64,000 nt of DNA, taken from assembly GCA_900110015.1 (NCBI GenBank), contig FOCD01000003.1:285471-349470 (forward strand). Reading direction: 5' to 3'. A program made the position numbers and the translations under genes. Positions within the stretch are counted from its first letter, which is position 1. Every line of letters starts with the position of its first letter. This document shows positions 35,535 through 44,942 of the stretch, in pieces. Origin of the DNA: Terribacillus saccharophilus. Lineage in GTDB: Bacteria > Bacillota > Bacilli > Bacillales > Amphibacillaceae. The notes under the pieces are model-generated. The model saw nothing but the letters and a program-made list of their open reading frames with translations, ran no database searches and was not told the DNA's origin.

Positions 35535-36666
35535 CAGAACCGCCCCAGTCTGCTAATCTTATCGTGCCTCTCACCAAAAACCGATGTGTCTCATAATCGA
35601 TCTCAAGCATTCCGCCCACTTTCTCTAAGCGTTCCCGCATCGCCTTCAACCCATAGCCTTCTTGAAAATAGCGATCATGCGCCGCAGCGTTGATCACCTC
35701 AAACCGAAAGATACTCCCACCAGGAGATTCGAAATTCACTTGCGCCTCCCTAGTAGAACTATGCTTCATAATATTGGTCAATGCCTCCTGCACAGCACGA
35801 TAAATCGCAAATGACTGTTCACCTGTCAAAGGGGCTGCAAACGCCCCATGTCTAACCGAAAAGTTGATCTTCATAAAACTTTCTATTTCTAACTTCCGGA
35901 TAAGCTGAATCACACCCTGTAATCCGCCGACTTCACTCTGTTTAAACGACCGCACAGCCTGCCGCGTTTCATCCAAACTTTCCTGAGCCAGCTCTTTCAG
36001 CTTCCCGACCGTCTCCTTGTCCTTCTCGGCAGCCGTTAAACGAAAAGCCTCAAACTGGAACAGCAACGCCGTCAGTTTGTGACCGACAGAATCATGAATT
36101 TCATGACCGATTAGCATCCGCTCATCCTGTCTTGCCTGCTGTTCCTCTACAAGAAGCTGCCTTTTCATTCTTCTGTATTCTTCTATTAAGGCCTCATTGC
36201 TTAAGCGCGCCTCTTTTTCTCGGTTATGTATGACTTGATGATAAAGTAATGCAGCCACTATTAAAAGGAAATATAATGTACACCAAACTATTTGTGAAGC
36301 TGTAAGTGTCGACAACATTAAAATCATCACAGCACTCACAAGCTGAACAGTAATTACAATTAAACTTTTGGTTCTGGAGAGATAGAAAACAGCTTCTGCC
36401 ATTATTACAGTTTGTATGAGGATTGCATATAGGCTTAAACCGTTGTTTATAGGGTAGAAAATGGGGATTACCAGTAAGGATTGAACATAGAATAAAAAAG
36501 TTTGTATTAGTGGTTTATTCTTAAGAAGAGGTACAACGAATAATATGATAAGGAAAATACTCATCCCCATCAGTTGCCTTGCATTTATTTCTGCAGCAAT
36601 TCTCCAGAAAGTTATGATCCAGACAATAAAGTGGATAGTAAGCCATACAAAATAAGTTTTCTTCAT
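35527..36666 (-). CDS. histidine kinase, HisKA_3 type, LnrJ-like
   Basis: A 379-residue sensor kinase with about five N-terminal TM helices, a short coiled linker, the HisKA_3 phospho-acceptor HEIHDSVGHKLTALL (His near residue 190) and a C-terminal HATPase_c with a QEALTNIMKHS N-box and an ACG region EGYGLKAMRER. It has almost no extracellular domain, as in intramembrane-sensing kinases of antibiotic detox modules. It probably senses membrane-active compounds and phosphorylates the response regulator. Confidence 0.9.
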   Translation of the reverse strand: MKKTYFVWLTIHFIVWIITFWRIAAEINARQLMGMSIFLIILFVVPLLKNKPLIQTFLFYVQSLLVIPIFYPINNGLSLYAILIQTVIMAEAVFYLSRTKSLIVITVQLVSAVMILMLSTLTASQIVWCTLYFLLIVAALLYHQVIHNREKEARLSNEALIEEYRRMKRQLLVEEQQARQDERMLIGHEIHDSVGHKLTALLFQFEAFRLTAAEKDKETVGKLKELAQESLDETRQAVRSFKQSEVGGLQGVIQLIRKLEIESFMKINFSVRHGAFAAPLTGEQSFAIYRAVQEALTNIMKHSSTREAQVNFESPGGSIFRFEVINAAAHDRYFQEGYGLKAMRERLEKVGGMLEIDYETHRFLVRGTIRLADWGGSDD

Positions 36667-36807
36667 ATTTGCCCACTCCCTTCTCTATTCCTGTTTTATT
36701 TACAGATATCTTTTTATAAACTAACTCTTTCCAGGTGTATAAATCATCTCCTTTGTGGCAAAAAAAGTAAAGTGGCTATAATAAATAAAATTCAATATAA
36801 AATAAAA

Positions 36808-36837
36808 AAAGACTGTACCGCAATTGGTACAGTCTTT
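36808..36837. terminator. terminator of glmS
   Basis: AAAGACTGTACC and GGTACAGTCTTT with a 6-base loop, followed on the minus strand by TTTTTTTAT, just past the glmS stop at 36849. Confidence 0.9.
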
Positions 36838-36848
36838 CACTACATTTT

Positions 36849-38651
36849 TTATTCCACCGTAACACTCTTAGCCAAGTTTCTCGGCTTATCAACATCAGCA
36901 CCACGCTGAACTGCTGCATAATAAGCAAGCAATTGAAGCGGTACGACACTTGCAAGTGGTGTTAATAGCTCATGCACTGCTGGGATAACGAAGGCATCTT
37001 CGTCATGCTCTAGTCCTTTCATGCTGATGAGCAGTGTGTTGGCACCGCGTGCGTTTACTTCCTGTACGTTTCCACGGATGGAGTGGTTCAGGGAGCTTTG
37101 TGTAGCTAGCGCGATGACAGGTGTGCCTTCTTCGATCAAGGCGATTGTTCCGTGTTTCAGTTCTCCTCCAGCGAAGCCTTCAGCTTGGATGTAGGAGATT
37201 TCTTTTAGTTTTAGTGATCCTTCGACGCAGACGAAGTAATCGACACCGCGGCCGATGAAGAATGCGTTGCGGGATTCACTTAGATAGCTTTGTGCTAGTG
37301 TTTCGAATGTTTCTTTTTGATCTGTCAGTACTTCCATTGCGTTCGCAACGATCGCAAGCTCCTGAAGCGGGTTGAAATCAAGTGTGATTTCTTTGCCTTT
37401 TGCTGCGTCTACAGCTAGCAATAGCATAACTGCCATCTGTGCTGTATATGCTTTAGTAGAGGCTACCGCGATTTCTGGGCCAGCATAAAGCGGCAATGTG
37501 AAGTCTGCTTCACGAGAAAGGGTGGATCCTGGCACGTTTGTGATTGTAAGTGCTGGGTGTCCGAGTTCTTTGATTTTCACCAATACGGCTCTGCTGTCGG
37601 CAGTTTCACCGGATTGGGAAAGGAATATGAATAATGGCTTTTGTGATAGAAGCGGCATGTTATAAGCGAATTCACTCGCGATATGCACTTCAACCGGAAT
37701 TTGAGCCAAGTTTTCGATGAATTGTTTACCGACTAGTCCAGCGTTGTAGCTTGTTCCCGCTGCTACGATGTAGATGCGGTCTGCATTCATCATCGCGTTG
37801 CGGATAGCAGGGTCCATTTTGATTTGTTCCGCTTCATCCTGGTAGTGCTGGATGATTTTACGGATAACAAATGGCTGCTCATCAGTTTCTTTTAGCATGA
37901 AGTGATCGTATGTGCCTTTTTCTGTATCAGATGCATCGATTTCTGTTGTGAACGTATCACGTTCTACTACAGTACCGTCAAGCAGCTGAATTTCCACAGC
38001 GTCACGGCGAACGATAACGATTTCTTTGTCGCGGATTTCTTTGTACGTATCTGTTTCGCGAAGTGTTGCCATCGCGTCACTTGCTACGACGTTGAAGCCT
38101 TCACCAATACCTACAAGCAATGGGCTTTTGTTTTTTGCCACAAAGATTGTTTCTTTATCGTCTTTATCGATCATTGCAAGGGCATAAGAACCAGTAAGCA
38201 AGCTAACTGCTTTACGGAAAGCTGCTGCTGTATCCCCTGTCTCTTCATACATTTTCTCTACAAGCTGTACAACGATTTCTGTATCGGTATCACTTTTCAA
38301 TGTTACGTCAGAAAGATACTCTTTACGGATGTCGACGTAGTTCTCAATTACACCGTTATGCACAATCGTAAATTTGCCAGAAGCGCTTTGGTGCGGGTGC
38401 GCGTTGTCTTCGTTCGGTGCACCGTGTGTCGCCCAGCGTGTATGACCAATTCCCATTGTGGATGAAACGTTGTGATCTACTTTTTCACGCAATGCAGCAA
38501 TGCGGCCTTTTACTTTGAAAAGATTCACACCTTGCTCGTTTTCGATTGCGATACCAGCTGAGTCGTATCCGCGATACTCCAGCTTCTCTAGTCCGTTAAG
38601 CAATACTTCCTTTGTATCATTCTGTCCAATATATCCTACAATTCCACACAT
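36849..38651 (-). CDS. glmS: glutamine-fructose-6-phosphate aminotransferase (isomerizing)
   Basis: Makes glucosamine-6-phosphate from fructose-6-phosphate and glutamine, the first step of peptidoglycan amino-sugar supply. A 600-residue two-domain protein: N-terminal glutaminase with Cys1 in [17 protein letters not shown] and NGVIENY; C-terminal isomerase with two SIS domains ([17 protein letters not shown]) and the C-terminal [14 protein letters not shown] 38651 is fixed by the catalytic Cys; a longer frame to 38687 would bury it. A GAGGAGG site lies upstream. The ribozyme upstream makes it responsive to its product. Confidence 0.97.
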   Translation of the reverse strand: MCGIVGYIGQNDTKEVLLNGLEKLEYRGYDSAGIAIENEQGVNLFKVKGRIAALREKVDHNVSSTMGIGHTRWATHGAPNEDNAHPHQSASGKFTIVHNGVIENYVDIRKEYLSDVTLKSDTDTEIVVQLVEKMYEETGDTAAAFRKAVSLLTGSYALAMIDKDDKETIFVAKNKSPLLVGIGEGFNVVASDAMATLRETDTYKEIRDKEIVIVRRDAVEIQLLDGTVVERDTFTTEIDASDTEKGTYDHFMLKETDEQPFVIRKIIQHYQDEAEQIKMDPAIRNAMMNADRIYIVAAGTSYNAGLVGKQFIENLAQIPVEVHIASEFAYNMPLLSQKPLFIFLSQSGETADSRAVLVKIKELGHPALTITNVPGSTLSREADFTLPLYAGPEIAVASTKAYTAQMAVMLLLAVDAAKGKEITLDFNPLQELAIVANAMEVLTDQKETFETLAQSYLSESRNAFFIGRGVDYFVCVEGSLKLKEISYIQAEGFAGGELKHGTIALIEEGTPVIALATQSSLNHSIRGNVQEVNARGANTLLISMKGLEHDEDAFVIPAVHELLTPLASVVPLQLLAYYAAVQRGADVDKPRNLAKSVTVE

Positions 38652-38678
38652 ATCGTTGTTGTCCTCCTCAAGACTTGG

Positions 38679-38730
38679 AAGGGGCAAACGAACGGTCTGC
38701 GTTAAAAGCCAGGGGCGTTGTTTGCCCCTT
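38679..38730 (-). promoter_or_regulatory. long hairpin in the glmS leader, after the ribozyme
   Basis: AAGGGGCAAAC (38679-38689) and GTTTGCCCCTT (38720-38730) form an 11-bp perfect stem between the ribozyme and the glmS Shine-Dalgarno. There is no T-run, so it is not a simple terminator. It could protect or pause the downstream mRNA after cleavage. Confidence 0.55.
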
Positions 38731-38744
38731 TCTCGTTTTATCTA

Positions 38745-38907
38745 TTTTTCACATCTTGTTTTGTCCTTATCCAAAGAGTCGCCTCTCTGCTTTCGGCTCT
38801 AAAACATGACGACTGAGATGTGTGCAATCGGGAGGCATCCGCCGAATGGTTCGATAAACCTCCACCTCGTCAACTTACCCCACCGCTCGGGATAAGTCCT
38901 GGCGCTT
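38745..38907 (-). ncRNA. glmS ribozyme/riboswitch
   Basis: On the minus strand the conserved core is read as AGCGCCAGGACTTATCCCGA (cleavage between A at 38906 and G at 38905), followed by GGTGGGGTAAGTTGACGAGG, TGGAGGTTTATCGAACCATT, CGGCGGATGCCTCCCGATTG and CACACATCTCAGTCGTCATG. These are the P1-P3 elements of the glucosamine-6-phosphate-activated self-cleaving RNA, in the expected position about 260 bases before the glmS ATG. Confidence 0.95.
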
Positions 38908-38961
38908 TTATAATGTTGTAACCTCTATCCTCACTTTCCTGCTTGAATGACTAACTCCTCC

Positions 38962-38991
38962 ATTTTACATGAAGGAAATCCAGTTGGTCAA
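38962..38991 (-). promoter_or_regulatory. sigma-A type promoter of glmS
   Basis: TTGACC (38986-38991), 18-base spacer, TAAAAT (38962-38967) on the minus strand. Transcription would start about 50 bases before the ribozyme cleavage site. Confidence 0.65.
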
Positions 38992-39013
38992 TTCTTTCTT
39001 GCATGTAAATAAA

Positions 39014-39050
39014 GTATGCGCAAGGAGCATGTTCTGTTCCCTGCGCATAC
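39014..39050 (-). terminator. terminator between glmM and glmS
   Basis: GTATGCGCA (39014-39022) and TGCGCATAC (39042-39050) form a perfect stem, followed on the minus strand by TTTATTTAC. It separates the cdaA-cdaR-glmM unit from glmS. Confidence 0.75.
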
Positions 39051-39057
39051 GTTGGTT

Positions 39058-40407
39058 TTATTTTGTTCCTAGTACCTGTTTGATGACAGCAACTACTTTG
39101 TCTGCATGTTTCTCACAGTCTTCCTTAGTCGGTGCTTCCACCATTACCCGTACTAGTGATTCCGTACCGGAAGGTCGTACAAGAACGCGTCCTTGATCGC
39201 CAAGCTCCTGCTCAACTTCTGCAATCGAGTCAAGGACCTGCTGGTTCACAAGTGCTTCTTGCTTATCCGTTACCGGCACATTTATTAGGATCTGCGGGAA
39301 GATTTCCACTTCACTTGCAAGCTCGGAAAGCTTCTTGCCTGTTTCTTTCATAACATTGATCAGCTGAAGTGCTGCTAACATTCCATCACCAGTTGTCATG
39401 TAATCCAAAAAGATGATATGACCAGATTGCTCTCCACCAAGATTAAAGTCACCTCGGCGCATTTCTTCCATCACGTATCTGTCACCAACAGCTGTCTTGT
39501 TGCTCTTGATAGCATGCTTATCCAATGCACGGTAGAAGCCGATATTGCTCATTACCGTGGATACGACAGTGTTATGACGCAAACGCCCATGATCATTCAG
39601 GAATTTAGCACAAATGTACATGATCTTGTCACCATCAACAATTTGTCCTTTTTCATCGATAGCGATTAATCTGTCGCCATCACCATCGAAGGCAAGTCCG
39701 ATATCTGCTTCTTTTTCTAGAAGGAAATCACGCAATGTTTCTGGATGCGTAGAGCCGACGTTTTTATTGATGTTCAAACCATCAGGCGATGTACCGATTG
39801 AGGAGATATCCGCTTCCAGATCCGCAAACAAGTGTGTTGCAATGGAAGAAGTCGCTCCATGGGCACAGTCGATCGCAATGTGAAGTCCTTCGAAATCATT
39901 GTCGATTGTCTGCTTCAAATATTGAATATATTTCTGACCGCCTTCGAAATAGTCATTGATTTGACCTAGATCAGCTCCGGATGGTCGAGGCAGTTCGTCT
40001 GTCTCTGCATCAATCAGCTGCTCAATTTCGTTCTCCTGCTCATCAGAAAGCTTGAAACCATCTGGACCGAAGAACTTGATCCCATTATCCTGCACAGGGT
40101 TATGAGACGCAGAGATCATAATACCTGCAGCTGCTCCCATATTCTTTGTAAGATAAGCAACACCTGGTGTACTAACGACACCGACACGCATTACCTCAGC
40201 TCCAATGGACAGAAGTCCTGCAACAAGTGCTCCTTCAAGCATTTCACCGGAAATACGTGTATCTCTGCCGATCATCACTTTCGGTCTATCTTCACTTGTC
40301 TTTGTCAGCACATAGCCGCCATATCTGCCTAGCTTGAAGGCAAGCTCCGGGGTGAGCTCCTCATTCGCAATCCCCCTGACGCCGTCCGTTCCAAAATATT
40401 TTCCCAT
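39058..40407 (-). CDS. glmM: phosphoglucosamine mutase
   Basis: Converts glucosamine-6-phosphate to glucosamine-1-phosphate. 449 residues, the usual length. The phosphoserine loop [17 protein letters not shown] (near residue 97-113) holds the catalytic Ser, the metal loop is FDGDGDRL, and the C-terminal sugar-phosphate loop is [13 protein letters not shown] 40407 has GAAGGAGAGG upstream; the open frame to 40488 overlaps cdaR and has no such site. In B. subtilis, GlmM binds and restrains CdaA, which is encoded just upstream. Confidence 0.97.
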   Translation of the reverse strand: MGKYFGTDGVRGIANEELTPELAFKLGRYGGYVLTKTSEDRPKVMIGRDTRISGEMLEGALVAGLLSIGAEVMRVGVVSTPGVAYLTKNMGAAAGIMISASHNPVQDNGIKFFGPDGFKLSDEQENEIEQLIDAETDELPRPSGADLGQINDYFEGGQKYIQYLKQTIDNDFEGLHIAIDCAHGATSSIATHLFADLEADISSIGTSPDGLNINKNVGSTHPETLRDFLLEKEADIGLAFDGDGDRLIAIDEKGQIVDGDKIMYICAKFLNDHGRLRHNTVVSTVMSNIGFYRALDKHAIKSNKTAVGDRYVMEEMRRGDFNLGGEQSGHIIFLDYMTTGDGMLAALQLINVMKETGKKLSELASEVEIFPQILINVPVTDKQEALVNQQVLDSIAEVEQELGDQGRVLVRPSGTESLVRVMVEAPTKEDCEKHADKVVAVIKQVLGTK

Positions 40408-40435
40408 TGTTACCTCTCCTTCACATGGCTCACAG

Positions 40436-41725
40436 TCACTGTGTCTGTGTATCTGTATTCGTATCTTCCTCTTCTTCACTCGTTGCATTATCTGCGGATT
40501 GAACAGTTATTGTGGCTTCCTCTTGGCTCGGGGTAAGCTCGATATTTTGAGGTCCTGATACGTCGATCTGAACCGTCTGCTCCCCTTCTTCCAAGCTGCT
40601 TCCATCAATCGTTGCCGTAATATCGTCTGCCGATAAGCCTTCGATTTCACTCTGCGCTCCACTTACTGTTACATCGATCTGCTCATTCTGAGGATCTGAA
40701 ATGGTCGCTTCCTGATCATCAGGCAGATCTTCGATTGTAACTGGAACGTTTTCGATTGTCGTCTCGCTCGTTTCATCCAGCTCAATATCGACTGATATCT
40801 GCTCATCACTTGCTGAGCGTACATTATCCGGCAGCTGCAAGTCCGCGTCTATCGTCTGGTTCTCTGTCACCTTGGACAAATCAATTTCTTCAGTACTGAC
40901 CGAATTGATACCATCCAATGTATCCTGCGGTGCATAGATAGTCACTTCTTGAATATCTGGTGTAAGCGAAGCAACCGACACATCATCAGGCGCTTGCCCC
41001 TTTGTCTTCACTTCTACTGGGACAGTCTTGCTCGGATTGCTCACCTGCACCGAAACCTCAACTGTCTCCGGCTGTACATTCACACTCAGTTCATTCCCCT
41101 GAGCATCATATACTTTCACCGGTGCTTCTCTGCTATTAATATCTGCATCGATGTCTGTCAGATCCACATAAGCACGTACACTGGCAATTTGGTCAATGAC
41201 CTCCTGTGTACTTACGATTGAAACCGTCTGAGGTTCCACAGTGGAACTATCAACTTGGAATCCTGCTGCCATTTGATCTTCGTTGGTATAGCCTACGTTT
41301 ACGTTAAATTGCTGTGAAGCTTTTTCTTGAATTGTCACCTCAATAGAGGCTGGCTGCATATATACCTGCAGGTTGTCCGAGACGTTTTCGTAATGCAGCT
41401 TCACTGTATGCGTTCCGGTATCAAGATCTGTCAGATCAACATAAGCTTCGTAGTTCTTTTGCTGTATTGCAGCCGTTACATCACTTGCCGGTCCGACAAG
41501 CTGCATGGATACATACTCCGGCACACCACTGACGACATATTTGGAGTCATCGATCCGGATGCCCACAGGTGCATCGACTGTGTTTGTTTCGTCCGAGCTG
41601 GTGATCGGAACCTCACCCGCACGGTTATCTACGTCCGATTCCGCACTCACATAGGCATAGAGAAGGACAGCAAACACAAGCGATACAACACGCAATGTCC
41701 ATGGACTCTTCAGCCATTTATCCAT
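40436..41725 (-). CDS. cdaR: CdaA regulator with YbbR repeats
   Basis: A 429-residue protein with one N-terminal TM helix ([22 protein letters not shown]) and four extracellular YbbR-like repeats (for example [53 protein letters not shown]). It ends in an acidic low-complexity tail. It overlaps cdaA by eight bases and precedes glmM by 28 bases, the conserved cdaA-cdaR-glmM order. It modulates the c-di-AMP cyclase at the membrane. Confidence 0.95.
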   Translation of the reverse strand: MDKWLKSPWTLRVVSLVFAVLLYAYVSAESDVDNRAGEVPITSSDETNTVDAPVGIRIDDSKYVVSGVPEYVSMQLVGPASDVTAAIQQKNYEAYVDLTDLDTGTHTVKLHYENVSDNLQVYMQPASIEVTIQEKASQQFNVNVGYTNEDQMAAGFQVDSSTVEPQTVSIVSTQEVIDQIASVRAYVDLTDIDADINSREAPVKVYDAQGNELSVNVQPETVEVSVQVSNPSKTVPVEVKTKGQAPDDVSVASLTPDIQEVTIYAPQDTLDGINSVSTEEIDLSKVTENQTIDADLQLPDNVRSASDEQISVDIELDETSETTIENVPVTIEDLPDDQEATISDPQNEQIDVTVSGAQSEIEGLSADDITATIDGSSLEEGEQTVQIDVSGPQNIELTPSQEEATITVQSADNATSEEEEDTNTDTQTQ

Positions 41726-42542
41726 TCTTACCCCTCCATCTTCTCGCCTTGGAACCGGAAGCTGGTACGCCTACTTCTCTATCTAGGATCTCTTTCAAGG
41801 CGTCAGGTGTGATGTCACGGAACAATTCTCCGTTCTTCGTACAGGAAATCGATCCTGTCTCCTCCGAAACGATGATTGTCAATGCATCCGTCACTTCACT
41901 GATTCCCATTGCTGCCCGGTGACGCGTCCCAAGTTCCTTGGAAATAAACGGACTCTCAGATAGCGGCAAGTAGCAGGCTGCTGCTGCAATCTGGTTTTCT
42001 TTCAGAATGACAGCTCCGTCATGCAATGGTGTATTAGGAACGAAGATATTTGTGAGCAATTCGAATGTCAGATGACCATTCACCGGAATTCCTGTCTCAA
42101 TATAATCTCCCATACCTGTTTCGCGCTCGATTGTGATCAGCGCACCAATCCGCCGCTTCGCCATGTAATTACAGGACTTCACAATCGCTTCTATGTTTTT
42201 ATTCGTCTGTTCTTCCTCCGATCGCACGTTTCGGGAGAAGAAGCTGCCTCGTCCGAGCTGCTCCAATGCACGCCTGATCTCCGGCTGGAACAAAACGACG
42301 ATGGCTACGAATCCCCATGTAATCGCCTGCGAGCTCAGGAAGGCGAGCATCGGGAAGTCGAGTATCTGCTCACTGCTCAAGAAAGCGATAATAACAACGA
42401 TGAAGATCCCCTTCAACAGCTGAATCGCTTTCGTTCCCCTTATGAGCATTAAGACTTTGTAGAAAATGAACCATACTGCCGCAATGTCCACGATAATCCG
42501 CAGTATGGATAATATAGAAAGTTCACTTAATCCCCCAAACAT
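41718..42542 (-). CDS. cdaA: diadenylate cyclase CdaA
   Basis: Makes c-di-AMP from two ATP. 274 residues: three N-terminal TM helices (SILRIIVDIAAVWFIFYKVL; FIVVIIAFLSSEQIL; FLSSQAITWGFVAIVVLF) and a cytoplasmic DAC domain with the LHDGAVIL (DGA, near residue 170) and GTRHRAAMG (RHR, near 200) motifs intact. ATG 42542 is preferred because AAAGGACG lies upstream and the TM domain begins directly. It is the first gene of the c-di-AMP/GlmM unit; c-di-AMP controls potassium and wall homeostasis. Confidence 0.96.
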   Translation of the reverse strand: MFGGLSELSILSILRIIVDIAAVWFIFYKVLMLIRGTKAIQLLKGIFIVVIIAFLSSEQILDFPMLAFLSSQAITWGFVAIVVLFQPEIRRALEQLGRGSFFSRNVRSEEEQTNKNIEAIVKSCNYMAKRRIGALITIERETGMGDYIETGIPVNGHLTFELLTNIFVPNTPLHDGAVILKENQIAAAACYLPLSESPFISKELGTRHRAAMGISEVTDALTIIVSEETGSISCTKNGELFRDITPDALKEILDREVGVPASGSKARRWRGKNG

Positions 42543-42696
42543 GGATACACGTCCTTTTATATGAATAGCTCGAATTTCTTCGTACATTATAGCACAGTTC
42601 CCCTATAGCAGTCGCTTACTAACAAGGAGAGTGATTTAACCTTACTGTCCCCTGTTATCTTAACGCAATACAAGCTTGTACCGCCAATGATTTAAG

Positions 42697-42728
42697 GGTA
42701 AAAAAAAGAGCCCTTTTACAAGCAGCTC
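42697..42728 (-). terminator. possible terminator after rsiW
   Basis: GAGC (minus-strand 5' arm) with GGCTC and a 12-base loop, followed by eight T residues, just past the rsiW stop at 42743. The stem is short. Confidence 0.6.
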
Positions 42729-42742
42729 AACTTACTCTAACA

Positions 42743-43360
42743 CTAGAATGTAACCAATTCTTTTAGATGGTACCAAGCCCATCCGAAAATACGGTCAATC
42801 TCCTGATATTCACCTGATATATTATCAACAGAAGCCATATTCACTTTAGCTCCAGGATCCTCGACAAGATCGCCATTGATGATGGTGACATCACCATCCA
42901 CTTGACCTCTGATATCCAAATCGCCATTTTCAACGACCAGGTCCCCTTTGACTGTGACGCCTTCCGGTACAATTACAAGATCATTTTCTACTATCAAACC
43001 CTCTTGCTTCGATACACTTACACTGCTATCACTATTCCAAGCAGATAATACGCTTGTGAACATGAATAGGAAGAATACCGCAGCAGCCGTGATGATAGGG
43101 TGCGCGCGGAACCATCTCATATACCCGACGCGCTTCTTTTCTTTTGGCAAGTTTGCCATGACACTGGCGGTGAAGCCGGCCGGTGCACTCAACTCATAGG
43201 CAGCGCCGCTAAGCAGACTTTCTGTCTGTTTGAGCTCTCGATAATGCTGGTTACAATCTGGGCAGGTTTTCAGGTGCTCTCGAAGCTGCTGTGCTTCTTC
43301 CTCTGAAGCATCTCCATCTAGATACAGATGCATAAGCGCGAGGCTTTCTTCGCAATTCAT
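42743..43360 (-). CDS. rsiW: anti-sigma-W factor RsiW
   Basis: A 205-residue single-pass membrane protein. The cytoplasmic zinc-binding anti-sigma domain has HLKTCPDCNQHYRE (His-x3-Cys-x2-Cys); the TM helix is ITAAAVFFLFMFTSVLSAW near residue 90, and the extracytoplasmic part is a polar beta-rich domain (VPEGVTVKGDLVVENGDLDIRG...) that site-1 protease would cut. It starts 13 bases after sigW. It holds SigW inactive until envelope stress triggers its proteolysis. Confidence 0.95.
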   Translation of the reverse strand: MNCEESLALMHLYLDGDASEEEAQQLREHLKTCPDCNQHYRELKQTESLLSGAAYELSAPAGFTASVMANLPKEKKRVGYMRWFRAHPIITAAAVFFLFMFTSVLSAWNSDSSVSVSKQEGLIVENDLVIVPEGVTVKGDLVVENGDLDIRGQVDGDVTIINGDLVEDPGAKVNMASVDNISGEYQEIDRIFGWAWYHLKELVTF

Positions 43361-43373
43361 GTGTTACCCCCCT

Positions 43374-43937
43374 TTATACGTGGCGCAGTTTTTTCCGTAG
43401 TAGTTCTCTGCCACGGTGGATACGCGTCTTCACTGTCCCGAGCGGCAGGTCCAGGATTTCGCCGATCTCCGCTAATGATAAATCATCCAGGAATCGCAGT
43501 ACGATAACGCCGCGATACTTTGGCGGAAGGGACAATATTTCCTTATGGATATAACTCTGCAGCTCCATGCTTTCGACTTCTTCCTCAGGCAGTGCCTGGT
43601 CAGCCGCCAGCTGAGAATACATATCCAATCCTTCTGTTCCCTTCACCTCGGCATCCAGATGAAAATCAGGCTTTTTCTTCCGCAGACGGTCGATGCTTAA
43701 GTTCGTTGCGATCCGGTAAAGCCATGTGGAGAATTTCCGGTTTTCGTCAAAAGAATGGATGTTGGTGTAAGCACGGATAAATGCCTCTTGGGCGATATCC
43801 TGCGCTTCGTGGCTGTCTCCGACCATTCGGTATACGATATGGTACACCTTGTTCTGATAAAAGGAAACGATTTCCTCGAAGGCCGCGTGATCACCCTTCT
43901 TGACGTTTTTTATATGATATTTTATGATGTTCTCCAT
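43374..43937 (-). CDS. sigW: ECF sigma factor SigW
   Basis: A 187-residue ECF sigma factor. Region 2 has the DIAQEAFIRAYTNIHSF and FSTWLYRIATNLSIDRLRKKKP stretches, and region 4 has LPPKYRGVIVLRFLDDLSLAEIGEILDLPLGTVKTRIHRGRELL. It is paired with rsiW and preceded by its own target promoter. It governs the envelope-stress/antimicrobial-resistance regulon in Bacillus; its position next to cdaA is conserved. Confidence 0.96.
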   Translation of the reverse strand: MENIIKYHIKNVKKGDHAAFEEIVSFYQNKVYHIVYRMVGDSHEAQDIAQEAFIRAYTNIHSFDENRKFSTWLYRIATNLSIDRLRKKKPDFHLDAEVKGTEGLDMYSQLAADQALPEEEVESMELQSYIHKEILSLPPKYRGVIVLRFLDDLSLAEIGEILDLPLGTVKTRIHRGRELLRKKLRHV

Positions 43938-43970
43938 GAAAATCCTCCCGCCTAACTGCGGCTTCTTGAT

Positions 43971-43997
43971 AACGAATGACGTTCCGAAAAGGTTTCA
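43971..43997 (-). promoter_or_regulatory. SigW-type autoregulatory promoter
   Basis: TGAAAC (43992-43997) and CGTT (43971-43974) separated by 17 bases on the minus strand, close to the SigW consensus TGAAAC-N16-CGTA, about 35 bases before the sigW ATG. Confidence 0.85.
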
Positions 43998-44151
43998 CTT
44001 TCACAAAAAAATATCTTTTTCTCAAACCTTATAGTGTGCCAGCAACAGTTTTTTTTCTTATTTTTTATATTTTTTTAAAAAATGATGTTTTAAATAAAAA
44101 AAGAAAGGGTACTCTTAACGACAAATAGTATATCAGATTCTGGAGGTTAAA

Positions 44152-44313
44152 ATGGTTACTTTAGACAATCTTTTGGAAAAAATTGAACAGACGCGCAACC
44201 ACATGCTAAACCTGTCCCGTCGCATGCCGCTTACATCCGAACCAGTTGTCACTGCAAGCGTACAGCTTGATGACTTATTAAACGAATACGAAAAACAAAG
44301 AAAGAATGTATAG
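44152..44313 (+). CDS. Spo0E-like sporulation regulator (53 aa)
   Basis: A short gene with TGGAGG five bases before ATG 44152. The product is two short helices: LDNLLEKIEQTRNHMLNLSR and VVTASVQLDDLLNEYEKQRKN. This is the shape of Spo0E-type aspartyl-phosphate phosphatases, which dephosphorylate Spo0A~P and delay sporulation. The signature SQELD reads SVQLD here, so activity may be changed; the Asp is kept. It is too short for standard ORF cut-offs. Confidence 0.75.
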   Translation: MVTLDNLLEKIEQTRNHMLNLSRRMPLTSEPVVTASVQLDDLLNEYEKQRKNV

Positions 44314-44318
44314 AGCAA

Positions 44319-44347
44319 TTAACAGCCCGTAAGGAAAGCTGTTAATT
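44319..44347 (+). terminator. terminator after the Spo0E-like gene
   Basis: AACAGC and GCTGTT arms around an 11-base loop, followed by AA and nine T residues. Confidence 0.8.
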
Positions 44348-44357
44348 TTTTTTTGCA

Positions 44358-44390
44358 TAAAAAAAGCACGTACACGAAGTACGTACTTTC
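44358..44390 (-). terminator. terminator after the 163-aa gene
   Basis: AAGTACGTACTTCGTGTACGTGCTT forms a 10-bp stem with a tetraloop, followed on the minus strand by seven T residues. Confidence 0.85.
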
Positions 44391-44392
44391 AA

Positions 44393-44884
44393 TTAATGGC
44401 GATCTTCCGCCCAAGCACCTTGTTTAAGGAAATAAGCTTTCATGTCGTTATGAAAACCGACACTCGCCTCCAGCGGGAAAGCATCTCCGCCAGCTCGCTT
44501 GTAGCAGTCAGCAAACCAGGCAATCATCACCTGTTCATCCGCTTTTTCTACAGCATCCTCTTGCAGTTCACGGAAAGCTTCGAATGCATCGGTAGCCGTA
44601 TCAGGCAGCTGGAAATATGGGATTTCCTCTGCCACTTCTTCACTTCCACCAGCATATTTATCGCCCATTTCATCATAATAACGTTCATTGCCGTCTGCAT
44701 CGAGCGCATAATACATGATTGTCAGTTCAAAAGCCATTGGCTCCTTGAACAAACGAAAAGCAATTTTCTCCACTTCCGGAAGGAACGGCAGCTGGAAAAT
44801 CTGCTTCAATTCACTTATTACATCCTCCGAATGCTTTTGTAACGAGACACTAACTGCCTCAGTATAATCTTGTATGGAAAACAA
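44393..44884 (-). CDS. hypothetical soluble protein (163 aa)
   Basis: Unrecognised. The protein is acidic and soluble with no signal peptide, containing FELTIMYYALDADGNERYYDEMGDKY, EEIPYFQLPDTATDAFEAFRELQ and VMIAWFADCYKRAGGDAFPLEASVGFHNDM. The start is a TTG at 44884, eight bases after GAAGGAGG, so expression is likely. No functional motif is seen and the neighbours give no clue. Bordered by terminators, it appears to be a single-gene unit. Confidence 0.7.
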   Translation of the reverse strand: MFSIQDYTEAVSVSLQKHSEDVISELKQIFQLPFLPEVEKIAFRLFKEPMAFELTIMYYALDADGNERYYDEMGDKYAGGSEEVAEEIPYFQLPDTATDAFEAFRELQEDAVEKADEQVMIAWFADCYKRAGGDAFPLEASVGFHNDMKAYFLKQGAWAEDRH

Positions 44885-44942
44885 AGCGCTAACCTCCTTC
44901 TTACTCTCGCTCTACTTTACTACACAGGACCAAAATAACGCA

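Noticed and set aside
40408..40488. Upstream extension of glmM
   Set aside because: It overlaps cdaR and has no ribosome site; [12 protein letters not shown] at 40407 is the family start.
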